A stretch of DNA of 64,000 bases, from positions 21,946,565 through 22,010,564 of the forward strand of contig CM029671.1 in the NCBI GenBank assembly GCA_017311315.1, written 5' to 3'. Shown here piece by piece: positions 22,126 to 33,603 of the stretch. This stretch comes from Dendrocalamus latiflorus. Its lineage: Eukaryota > Streptophyta > Magnoliopsida > Poales > Poaceae. Positions within the stretch are counted from its first letter, which is position 1, and the number at the start of each line of letters is the position of its first letter. The notes beneath the pieces were generated by a model. That model saw only the letters and a list, made by a program, of their open reading frames with translations. It was not told where the DNA came from and ran no database searches. The translations under genes and the position numbers were made by a program.

Positions 22126-22305
22126 AGAAATCAGGATTGAAGTAGTAATGGAAGATTTTGTTTGTCAGATAAAGAAGTTGATATCTGACGAAAACGTTTC
22201 CATGGCATGATGGCAACACAGCAAGATGACACTTGTAAGCAAGAAACTAATCATGGTGCCTTACTTTAATAGGGACCAAAGGCGCAGAAGTGTCTAAATC
22301 CAAGA

Positions 22306-22766
22306 ATCCAGTCTGAAAATGTCACTCTAGCCGTTTTTTTTTCAAATTTGGTTCTCAAACATCCTTTTTCCAAAAATAACCTTCTTCGTGGATCTACCGT
22401 GCGGTGAATCTAGTATGAAAATATAACTTTAGCCACTTTTTTTCAAATTTAGCTCCTGACCGCCTGTTTTTTTTAAAAAAATAGCCCACTCCGTAGACCT
22501 ACCGCATGCGGCAGTCACTCGCCGAGCTCAAATTTGCAAACAAATGGCTAGAGTGATATTTGTGTGCTCAATTTGCATGTGGCAGGCACCTGCTACTGTA
22601 GCAACCGAGCTACTATAGCTCGTTAGGCCATCTGCCGAGCTAGGGGAGCTCAGCTCGGCAGGTGACCAACGCGCTGTAGGTTCATGGAGGGGGATTTAAA
22701 AAAAAAAAACGGGTGTTCGGTGCCAAATTTGAAAAAAGTGACTGGAGTGACATTTATATACTCAAT
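22306..22766. mobile_element. Inverted-repeat element (461 bp), possible MULE-type MITE
   Basis: Inverted arms share aaatgtcactc and tttttttcaaatttgg-type sequence. The direct repeat tctaaatccaaga flanks both sides (22293-22305 and 22767-22779). There are no coding frames. The TSD length exceeds the usual 9-11 bp, perhaps by chance extension, so the superfamily is uncertain. Confidence 0.65.
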
Positions 22767-22779
22767 TCTAAATCCAAGA

Positions 22780-25034
22780 GCCCAATACGACCGCTAGATT
22801 GATACTTAGGGCATATTCTTTTTGGCTTATGGATTATGATTTCTCTCGAACAAACAAACGGGTTGGTTTCTCCGCTGCTATTTCGAAGCAACTTATCGAG
22901 ATAGTCTTTTAAAAGCGACTTATCAGCTTTCGATTTATTCGCACTTGAGAGCTCGCATTAGAACAAAAAAAACCTAAGCAGCCATAAGCCTCATCACAAG
23001 AGAACAAGCCCTTAGAATAGAAAGTTTTACGTTTAAGAATTAGAACACCAATCACTAGTTACTCCTAGTGCTCAGAAGCTGGGACTTGAAACCTAAATAG
23101 GGGGGAATTCATGTCATGAATCCGATTCAGCAACAACGCATGGGCCACGACCCCGCCAGAATAAGCGCTGACCCGCCTTGCCCACGCCCGAGAGACATTA
23201 TCAAATCATCACAAACGAGCTAACGCCAGCGGGACAAAACTACCAGCGGCGGCACAGATCTCACCAAAACGCATGAATCCCCAAAAGGAGAGTAATTTGT
23301 TAAAAACACCAGCACGAGCGCCAAGAACGTACGGATCGGCCATGACAAAACACCAAGATTGCGTCTTTTTTTAGGGTATCACAAGAGGAGAAGGAAGACG
23401 TACGGGAGAAGAGCACTGACCGGCCGGAGCAGTCGATCCCCGACTACGAGGCGAGGCGGTGGCCAAGAAGAGGAGCAGCAGGCGAGGGTCAAAAGGGATA
23501 AGAGGCCGGAGATGAAACCGGCGAAGGGCACTGAGCGGCGCTCGGCATCAGTTATCTGTAGCAGTGGTGGGAATGCAGCTTGAATCTCTCAACTTTCTTT
23601 GATCCCCCTCGGCCCTCGTTGGAAGAATCTCTGCAGACCATTACGCCAACGTGCATTACATGCGTTGCGTCGGGAATTGTTTTGTTTGGCCGAAGAAATC
23701 TGGACGGCGACAAACCCTTGGATGGGAGAATCGCGTTCAGACTGTCCCCACCAGCGTTCACATTAGCATATCGTAAAAATAAATTCGTCCGGTATTTGCG
23801 TAAGATACCGCCGTATAAAGTACGTATTTAACCGTATCTGCAACGAAGTAACATATGAGCAACCAAACTGATAGTTCATGCTTAGTTTGACGATGATTTA
23901 TAGTTTTTTACTGTAATTGGATTATTTTTTATTGTAGTTACTAATGATTTATCTAGTATAATTAAATTTAAAAAAATTAAAGATAGAAAAAAATATACTA
24001 ACCTATTATGGACAATATGAAGGAATACAAAAAAGTTAAAAATAAAAGCCTAAAAATAAAAAAAATGAAGTAAAAAACAATAAATTAAAAGTCAAAAACC
24101 AAAAACTAAAACTGAATCCAGAAGAAGCTGTATATCTTACCTCATAACAGTATCTCAATGTGCTGCATTTTCCCCAAAGTGACATGGCGTATGACAATCT
24201 CTAGTCTCTAAGCGCTTACACTACAGCACAGGGAGAATCGTAAAAAGAGGGCAAAAAAGACCCGCTTGATTTGACCTGATGGCCATATTACTTTTTGAGT
24301 TTATGATTTTCTCTAAACAAATAGATAGTATAATATTTTAATTATTTTTTAACAACAGCTTATCAAAACAGCCTTTTCAAATGATTAATCGGTTTATTAA
24401 CATTTGATTCGTTTGTATAATAATTCGCTCTATTGATAAAAACTATCATAAAACACATTAGAAAAAGGACAGTCACAGTATCTCAGGAGAGTGACACCGC
24501 AATGGAATCCGCTAATCTCAGCCACACGCGATTGGAAATTTGGGATCGATTCCAAGTTGCTAGCTTTCTGCTTTCTTTTTTTTGTTTTCTTTTTTGAGAC
24601 CAAAATCTTGACCTTTTGCCTGCCGCTTTGGACTAATTTTGATTAGTTCATGTCGTCAGTTGCTTCCAAAGCCGCACCTCTTCCTGCACGCTTTCTTAGT
24701 CAAACGCTGTGACCATGAATGTGACGATGGTTGCTCATTTAGGCTTTTATTTTAGCTTATAGCTTTTTTTTTACTATTTAACACTATAGTTGACTTATTT
24801 TATACTATATTTGTTAGTGACTTTTTGACGTAATTAAATTTAAAAAATTTAAAATAGAAAAAACAGATTAACCTATCAACAATACAAAGGAATATAAGAA
24901 AAACAGAAGTGACGAAAAAACAAAAAAAAGACGAAATTAAGAAATTAGAAACCAAAAGTCTAATGGAGAAGCCGTACGCACTACACTTAAGGATAGGCAT
25001 CCCTGCCTAAACTACTAGGAAAAATTGCTCTCTT
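22780..25034. other. Intergenic AT-rich repeat DNA
   Basis: No gene is recognised. Two copies of a dispersed AT-rich repeat (core aattaaatttaaaaaa, then cctat and aaggaata words) lie at about 23950-24110 and 24830-24960. Related copies are at 53270-53420 and, inverted, at 49560-49640. Confidence 0.5.
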
Positions 25035-25157
25035 GCCCCAAAGTTTAATGGCGTTTGCTCATTTGCCCCATGATATCTCACTGACATACGGGTCCAGGGC
25101 CCATATATCAGTAAGACATCATGGGGCAAATGAGCAAACGCCATTAAACTTTGGGGC
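25035..25157. mobile_element. 123-bp foldback MITE, copy 1
   Basis: Perfect arms of about 40 bp (gccccaaagtttaatggcgt and its reverse complement) surround a shorter inner dyad. A same-length copy lies at 38844-38966. Confidence 0.85.
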
Positions 25158-25700
25158 ACATTAAACTACTACGGTTAAGGACAGGCATCCACTCTCTACA
25201 ACCTAAAGAATGGCTGATTTGCTTGCATCAATAGCTAATCCAGAGAACATGACAAGAACGATGCTGACAGCCTGTCATCATCTGCATCGCTGAATTTGCA
25301 TGATTGCATTTGATAGATACCTTCAGATAAGTTGAACTGAACCGTTCTATCTGCAACAAACTTTCTCATCAAAAGATGCATATTTGGGTATGTGCATTTT
25401 GCTCAATTCAGTTTCAAGCCTCTCTTTTCGTTTCTTTAACATCTGAAACTTGGGAAAAGGCATACGAATTGATACACAAGTACATCACAATATTATACAC
25501 TTCAACATGGCCTTACATCGGTTCTTCTTCCCTTTCCCTTTTCTTGACGCATTTGAACATCTGAATTCTGAATCACTTCAGTACAACTGGAATTGGAAGT
25601 GAAATATTCAGCAGAAGATATGATTCAAATGCTGCTTGGTGCGTAATTAATTTGCATCCATCTCCCGGGGAAAACAAGAAGACTATACTACACAACTTGA
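25158..25700. other. Intergenic between foldback MITE and ENT-B
   Basis: No gene is recognised. It includes the 3' flank of the ENT-B pseudogene. Confidence 0.4.
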
Positions 25701-27932
25701 TCACCGTCCTTTACCTATCAGCCACAGCCAATCGAGAACGGCCCCACAAAGTATGCCGCTCAATAGGGAAAGCACAAGCAAGTTGCCCAAAGCATTTTGT
25801 TCTGGTCCCTGCATGCACAATCATGTATATAACTTGAGCAAATGATACAAAACACAACAGTACTGGTTGAGAACAACCATAGATCAACCTTGTACCCTTT
25901 GGGTGCCTCAGTGAGGACGCAAACTGTGAGATGTCCGTTGCTCAAACCTCCAGCCCTACTCACCATACTTTGCGGTATAGTAGAACGCAGGAATGAGCAA
26001 GAACCGTGAAACGACAGCAATCGGTAGCTCTTCCGAGATCTCAGCTTGATGTGTTTAATCAGAGGTACGTATCTTCAGATCAGATCCCATTCGTTATAGC
26101 CCGTGATCAAGAGAAGTGCGTACCTGCATAATGATGTGACAACAACGTATGAGTGGAATCGTTGTCAATTCCTAATGGCATAGACTTTTGAAGTAACCTA
26201 TCAATCCATAGTCAACTGGAGAAGTTAGAATAGGACAGTACCAAGAGCCCAAGCCGTGTCTTCAGCTAAAAATCCCGGGAAGATGGACAATGTCAGTATA
26301 TAGATCAGGAACAAGTCCAATGCATAGTCTATGTTCTGCATTAGCAACTGCTCGTTGCTCAAGCGTTCAACAGGCACGGGGTCTTCTTCAGACTGGAAAT
26401 TCGTGAAAGTTTTAGTATCAATAGATTCTCTTAGGCAATTCTCTTACTATCTTAAATAAAAGGGAAATTTTACCATCCTTGAGGGGGAAGAGGTACCAAA
26501 TTTGAGCTGTTGATCACACTGATCGGACGACTGAGATTTGGCAGTACCTACTGGTACCGGACGCGAGATACCAAGAGGTACAAGGTACCAAGAGGTACCA
26601 AATTTTGAGCCGTTGATCACACTGATTGAACGGCTGGATCTAATTTGGTACCTCTTGGTACCTCCTCAAGGATAGAAAAACTGCTCTAAATAAAAAGATA
26701 CTTAAACCGTTACAAAACTGGCTGCCAGCTAAGTAGATACTGATGGGTTTGGGTGACTTTGGATGCCACCGGCAGCAAGATCAGCAGTGACTGACAAAGA
26801 CCCCTCCGAAGCTGCTTTTGAACGATAGAACTTCACAATTGGCAACTTAGGGAAGATGAAAGCGTATAGCAGAACACATAGCAGCTCAAAGAAGCAGGAT
26901 ATCGAGGAGAACAGCACTGCATCGATTAATTAGTACAGGTGAATATATCAGATGTACGAAAGAGGTTGCATATTGAAAATTATCCATGGTTGTTGCAACA
27001 TACTAGCTACTTTGCGAAGGCCATCTCTGGAACTCCCGAAAGTTGCTTTTGTTACAAACCTCAATGCAGAGGTTATCGCGCCTGATGCAGCTAGGCCAGC
27101 AAAGAAGGACTGAAAATCAAAGGAATTAAACCAGTGCACTACATTTGCAAGTCAAAAATCAAAATGTTTTTTGTTAAAAAAAATGTTTTGCTTGAATGTT
27201 TCCAACAGGAGAGATTCTCGTGAGCAAGCACCTGGATGAACTCCGGGCAAATCAGGGAGAGATCACCAGTCATCCCACCTTGAGCATGACCATCGGCAAC
27301 ACCAAAAGCAGCAGCAATGATACAAACACCAACAAAGGGTGCAATTCCACCTCTTCCTGAAGATGCAACATCCAGCTGCAATGTAGGAGAATACAACAGT
27401 GAAATATGGTACTGTAGATTTGTCATTCACAAAAACATGCCGATGCCAGCAATTACTTGCGCTTACAATGATCACTGCAAATGAACTCAAGAAGAACAGT
27501 ATGTACCCAGCCAAATTGCACAACCTAGTGTTGACCTTGGCCTCATGATAGGTGAATATGGCGGTTGTGCTGAGGACAAACGGCTGATATGTCAGAGTAA
27601 CGACTCTTGTTGGATGGTACTTCTGCATTCAGAAAGCATGAAATCTGTCAGAGAACTCCCTTTTCTATAGAGAACAACCATAACGCATGCAATTCATACC
27701 GGGAAAAGGTATGTGTAGTAATCTTCGATCGTAAGCATGTTGTTGAACCCGAAAAGGCAGCCGTTTCCCAGAAGCCAGCAGATGAAAATACCCCCAAGGC
27801 TTTCACTATGATCAGAGTTCCAATGTTGTAGAAACCAAAATTAAGTGAGAAATTATAATCACCTTTTCAGTGAGGAGAACAAATATAAACCTGAGTTGTA
27901 GCTACTCCGCGGTCTTCTTTATCGTATGCCAT
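25701..27932 (-). pseudogene. ENT3-like nucleoside transporter pseudogene, copy B
   Basis: All nine exons are recognisable at the same places as in copies A and C: 27891-27932, 27700-27805, 27467-27622, 27232-27375, 27004-27109, 26741-26916, about 26245-26392, about 25890-26125, 25701-25808. Lesions: exon 2 is 106 not 105 nt (a +1 shift plus GGA to TGA at its start). Exon 7 lost 10 nt of the GSHSLGS codons. Exon 8 has a TGA after YNEWDLI, a 1-nt deletion after LRSRK, and a deletion of about 35 nt between AKYG and LSNGHL. Exons 3-6 and 9 remain open with good splice sites, so decay is recent and uneven. It is closer to copy C (shared GFN in helix 1, VTADLAAGGI) than to A. It cannot make a full transporter. 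Confidence 0.92.
26475..26673. mobile_element. Small inverted-repeat element in ENT-B intron 6
   Basis: Ends atccttgagg and cctcaaggat are inverted repeats followed inward by repeated ggtaccaa words. It is about 199 bp and non-coding. I found no certain TSD. Copies A and C lack it. Confidence 0.6.
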
Positions 27933-29695
27933 GTTTGTAGAAACACACTAAGGAGAGTAGCAAGAGGTGATGCAAAAGATATTTGACAAAGAACTTAGTA
28001 CTCTTGGAACACAAAGGGTACTTACAGGGATGGTGCTGTAAGATGAGGAGGTTAGAAAGAAAAAATAAACAGCTTAACAAGCTATTTTCGAGCTTCTTTC
28101 GAAATTGATATAATTTGATATAAAATTATTTTATTTATCGTTTAAGTGGTTATTTCAAATTCAAGCTAACGCGCCACTATTGAACTGAGCCTCATTAACC
28201 TTTTTCACTCAAAATAGACTTATTTTAATTTTAAATCCAATAACTACTTTAATCGAAACCGAGTTTTTTTTGCCAGCAAGCTTGAACTCTGGGGAAGACT
28301 AATAGGAGGTTAGAAGAACTACGAGCAAACTATTTATCCGCCTAGGCCAATCACATCAGACCTGGGGATAAAAAATACAGTTCGTTCAACGACAGGTGCA
28401 TCAATGCATGACAACTATTGTGCATTCCCATTAGACCACAGCAACCCATTGTTTATTTGGCTTATGTTTAGTTCTACACACACACATACACATATTTTGT
28501 TAACAGTTTTGGCTAAGTTTGGATGACATTTAGTCATGCATAATCGGTTTGTGCATATATGAGATGTTCATGATGACAATGATGCATGGTAATTAGAAGT
28601 GCGGTTAGCTAGCGTACAAGTATTTTACTTGTGTGTAACTACTGCTCTGTGTTAATTGTCTAAATTACATTTTTCTTCTTGCGCTAGCTTGCTGCTTTGA
28701 TTAAATGCACACCGTAGGATCATATGGCACAATCAGAATGGGGTGAATGATTGACTCCGCTTTTTGATACCTTTTTACTCGCACTTGATGAACGCTTCGA
28801 TCGCTCGCTTCGACTGCAGTTGTGACCGCTCGCAACGACCACTCGCTTGACCTCCTTTGCACGTAGTCGAACCCTCCCTCCGCTCGAAAGCTTCGGTCAC
28901 TCGAACGAAAACTCACCGAAGACAACACCGTTCTCATATCGTGTAAGATCAAGATGTGTTAGTACGCTGCCGCCAAGAACACAAGAAAGACGATGCTCAG
29001 AAACCACACCGTGTTTCGATTGAGACAACAAGACAACGTCGGCGGTGATTTCTTTTGTTTGAGATCAGATCTAATATTTTACTTCTATATCGTATTTGTG
29101 GTTACAAAGCGCCCTCAGACACCCCTAAAAACTCTAGCACAAAAAGCCTCCACAAAGCCACGGCAAAAACCTTTAGTCTCTACTTGATTTTATATACTAG
29201 AGCTCTAAACCATGTTTGACTCAAAACACAAACATGAAATCATATCTCTTCCTCAAATCAAGAGACTCGAACCCTTCCGAACATAGGTTTTAACCAAACT
29301 CTACCTCTTCCAAGTTATGGACTCCATCCACAACTTCTAACTCAATACATGACAAAGACTCCAAGATCGCAACTCCCATATCTTCATCACGTCTCATCAA
29401 CTTCCGTGTCGAAGCCTCTAGGACTGCACTGTCCGTAGTTTCTCCACACATCACCACCTTTGATCTCCACGTGCTCCAGCGTTAGCCCGACCAGCTTGCA
29501 TGACATCTTCAATCATCTGGACCTTAGATCTCCCCATTCTAGTCCCGGCCCTCCTCGTCACCGACCGTGATCGTCTCCACGCCCACCTGCACATGCAAAG
29601 ATCAAGAAATGATTTTCCGTCATAAGTTCTTTCCAACTTGACCGTCATTAGTCCACACACACAAACCACACATTTAACCATCACTCAACACCAAC
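27933..29695. other. Intergenic repeat DNA
   Basis: No gene is recognised. 28700-29690 has the look of an LTR remnant on the minus strand and contains short cactcg/gctcgc-rich words, but no ends or protein domain could be identified. Confidence 0.4.
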
Positions 29696-29700
29696 TAGGC

Positions 29701-32097
29701 TGTAATACCCCAAATTTGCATAAAGGAAAACATTAGAGATAAAGAAGGTTTTGCCGTCAGACCCATCGACTTTTGGAGTATCGATTTATTATCGCGCACA
29801 GAGGTTCCTAGACCATCCCAGGACGGTCGGCACCGTCTAGAGAGCCGTATAATTAGCGCTCTCAGAGGTTCCCGGACCGCCTAGGGACAGTCGGCACCGT
29901 CTCGCGACGTGGGTATTCATCATCCGACAAAGTCTAACCTTACCTTTATTACCGACTTACCGCTGCAGTAAAAACTCCAAAGCCAACATACCCGTTGGAC
30001 CAAATAGCCCTTAGGGCCACAGCCAGCCAAGGCAAAAAGGGAGGGGTAGAAGCGACATTTCGCAGTGAGAGGGATAACCATGCCTCTTAAGTAGACAAGA
30101 CAACACAGCTACCCCACCTGCTCCACTTTTCTGCCAAGCCGAGAGCCACCCCAAGATCCAAGCGCAACCTCCAAGCTCACCCCAGAGAAGAGAAGAGCCG
30201 AAGAGGAGAGGCAAGGGAGCAGCCGGCCATGACAGCAAGGGGAAGGCGGGAGCGAAGGCGGCGACAATAAGCCGATGCCGTCGACAACCCCAACCACCGG
30301 TAATTCGAGCCAAGTGAGGTGTGCCTCCCCAATCTTGCGTATGGTAGAGAAATAGCGAACCATCCCCGTATAGGAGAGTGGCTGGCCGGTGAAGAACCGT
30401 GGCCGGCGAGCTCGAGTCCAGTAGGGGGCGAGGCCGAGCACCGACCTGCGCTCGCGCAGGGGTCGGCGGCCTGAGGCCGGCAAGTCGAAGGGGTGGCGTA
30501 GGGGAGGCGGTGTTGCAGGGGAGCAGCGGAGGAGCCGGCCGATGGCGGGCCCAAGGCCGGCGGGCCGAGCCCGCCCGCGCGCCCTCAAGCCGCCGGAGAA
30601 GCGCCGCGCTAGAGAGAGAGGGGACAGGGAGAGGAGGAGGCGGAGGCGGGGGCCAGCGAAGGGGCTGTCGGCGGTGAGGGGGGCCGGCGACGCCGCGCCA
30701 GCCACGCGCCGCCATAGCTGCGCCCGAGCGCCGCACGCGAGGGGGATAGAGGGGGCGGAGGAGGAGAAGGCAGGGGGCCGTCGGCGGTGGAGGGGGGCCG
30801 GCGAGGGCGCCGGCCATGCGCTGCCGCACCGCCCCAGGCGAGGCCGGTGAGGGGAGGAGGAGGCCCTCTGGCCAGATAGAGTGGAGAGAGAGAGACTTGT
30901 GGAGGGGAGGCCCCTTCGGCCAAAAGAAATGGGGAGAAGAGAGAGAGTGGCATGAAGTGCAGGAGGAGCGAGGCCATTCGGTCGAGCAAGAAAAAAAAAG
31001 GGAAATAAGGAAAGGAAAAAAAGGGGTTTCTGGGGCCTGCGCGACAGATCCCTGAAAACCCGTGCGTTTTTACGCCAAGCTCAGGATTTACGTGTAGGCA
31101 GTCGTCGCCTATTTAATCTCTGGTTTCGTTTCAACATGTTAAGTCGAATTAATCGCTTGCACAGGTGGAGGTCCTGAGTCGACGTCGTCCGTACGTCGTT
31201 CCGCTCTGTTTGGCTATCAGGCAAGTACATGGTAGAGCGGTAGACCAAGGTTTATGAATATGCGATGTTTACCTGATATGATGATATTTATGTGGAAATG
31301 CGTTGATTACATGATATCTATGTGGAAATAGGATGTTTACATGACATAAGGTTGCACGGTAAATGATGGAGTGGGGTAGGCAATGATGCTTATCTGCTAA
31401 TAATGTTAATAATGAGCATGATTATGATCATGGGCATATGCATTTGCATGAGGAGCACTCAAGAGTGAGGGTGGTGAGAAAGTCCCTAGCTATGAGTAAA
31501 GCTAGCGGACTAATCCGGAGTGCTCTTGAGTAAGATCTGCTTCGGTAGGCCTCCACGGGAGTGGAGGGGTCCCGTGCCTAAGAGGGTGGGCCCACGATGG
31601 GTGAACATCGACGGGTGTTCTCTCGGCAGTACCGGTACTTGCAAAGTGGTGAGCATATGAGCATGTAAAGTAATGAAGCATTGCATTGATGGCATAGCAA
31701 TGGTTGGCTATGAGAATGATGACACGAACAAGATGATATATGTGGATTATGTTTAAATGCTTACTTATGTTGGTAGTGCCTATCGTTCTGTTATGTACTG
31801 AGTCGGTGGACTCACCCTTGCTTCATTGATGTTTTTAGGTGACCGTTGAGGACGACATGTATGGGCGGGAATAGCACATGAATAATTGGCACGAACCAGC
31901 AGCACTCTTTGTATCACCTCTTGTCAGTTTATCTAGCCTTTACTAGGCTAGAGTAATCGCTAAAACTACAATGTTGTATCTGAACGCAGCAATATGAACA
32001 ACCTTAGTGTTGGCTTAAATTTTCCTAGTGTTGTCGAAATGGTAAGAGTATGCGGAGGTGGTAACATTCTGGCCCAAAGGGTGGGCGGGGTGTTACA
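29701..32097. mobile_element. Solo LTR, 2397 bp
   Basis: The sequence begins TGTAATACCCC and ends GGGGTGTTACA (5'-TG...CA-3'). It is flanked by the 5-bp TSD taggc at 29696-29700 and 32098-32102. It is co-linear with the 5' LTR at 37577-40328, including the ccatcgacttttgga start region, the GC-rich centre and the tggagtgggg to ggtgggcgggg end. No internal retrotransposon sequence is present, so this is a product of LTR-LTR recombination. The GC-rich frames inside are not genes. Confidence 0.92.
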
Positions 32098-32102
32098 TAG
32101 GC

Positions 32103-33603
32103 CGTCCACGACCACAATATCTAACACTTTCCAAAACACCAACTTCAGACAACTCATACCGACCGGTAATAACTGCTAAGCACGGACCGATCTCTAGCTC
32201 ATCGAGTACTCGAAACCGCAAATACTCGGGAATTCCTATCGCACTGAACACTCGGGAATCATAGGCATTGAGCACTCCAAGTCTACAACTACGACCATCA
32301 ACCAGTAACTGCACCATTGACTACCGAGAACCAGCCATGTATTGTAGCACCGACAACCACTACGACCACACAGTACCCACCTGGTATTGTAGCAACGACC
32401 ACCGATCACCAATCGCCATGCACAGATCAGTCAACCACTGACCTAACACGAGTACTCGAAGATTGAAAGAATTAAAGCACTGGTATCGACCAAGAAGTCT
32501 ACAAGTACAAACTGTGAAGCCTACGACAGCCGATCACAAAGTCGTCAACTATCGAGTACCGACCAGTAAAGTCTACGACTATCAAGTATCAACTAGGTAC
32601 TGTTGCTATGACCATGAAAAAGTACTGTAGCTACGACTATCAATAGGTTACTGTAGCATATGGCCTTACAACCGTCGACTGGTTCACTGTTGCTTACGAC
32701 CAGTTCACTGTTCAAGGTCGAAATCTACGATTACCTGCCGTGGTCGAAGCCGAACGTGATCAAAGTCTGACGTGGTCGAAGCCGAATATGGTTGAAGTTT
32801 GCCATGGTCGAAATCCGTAGTGGTTGCCTTACCATGGTCGAAGCCAGTCGTGATTGAAGTCTTCCATGATTGAAGTTGGACATGGTCAAAGTCTGATATG
32901 GTCAAAGTCTGCCGTTCAGATCTGCCGATCGGACTATCCATCATAAGGCCAATCGGACTACCATCCGATACTCTGCTACCATTTGAATGTTCGTCCGATA
33001 TTCCATAGCTACTCGAATACCGTTCAATACAACTCGGACCCGACTAAAACCACTCGGAGCAGACAAAAACCACTTGGAGCAATCAAAACCACTCGAACTC
33101 GACTTAAACCACTCGGAGCAATCAAAACCACTCAGACCTGACTAAACCACTTGGAGCAGACCAAAACCATTCGGACCCGACTGAAGTCACTCGAGCACGA
33201 TTGAAACCACTCGGACGCTGTCCAAAACAACTCGATCTGGATCAAAACTTTCACAAACGTAAATTCCACTGCAACCCAAAAGTCAATTGTTCATCATCAT
33301 TAAAGCATGACTACCACATGGTCCAACACACACTCATACTAATTTATTGCAATTAGTACTATTTAATTACAATTAGTGATAATTACAACGCTAAATAGCC
33401 ATGCACTGTGCGTACAAACACATTATTTTCTACAGATTTCTGTAATCGCATGAACTTATTTTAACATACATTTTTGCGAAGATATTACCAGCTCCACAAT
33501 ACTTCCAATTGCGAAAGATCAATTGTCCTTTCTCTCGCTCGGCAGCAATACGACTCTTTTCTTTCCCTCTCGTGCCTGCGGGCCATTTTTTTTTTGTCAC
33601 CAG
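32103..33603. repeat. Degenerate simple-motif blocks between solo LTR and ENT-C
   Basis: 32340-32660 has repeats of actgtagc/tcgacta words. 32700-32930 repeats catggtcgaagtc-type words. 33020-33240 is a degenerate tandem array of about 30 bp with core aaccactcgga. No gene is recognised. 33300-33600 is AT-rich and leads into the ENT-C 3' flank. Confidence 0.6.

Noticed and set aside
23359..23583. 74-codon frame upstream of ENT-A
   Set aside because: Arg/Lys-rich without homology. Probably composition only.
29701..32097. GC-rich frames up to 272 codons in the solo LTR
   Set aside because: They lie wholly inside an element with LTR ends and TSD, with no homology.
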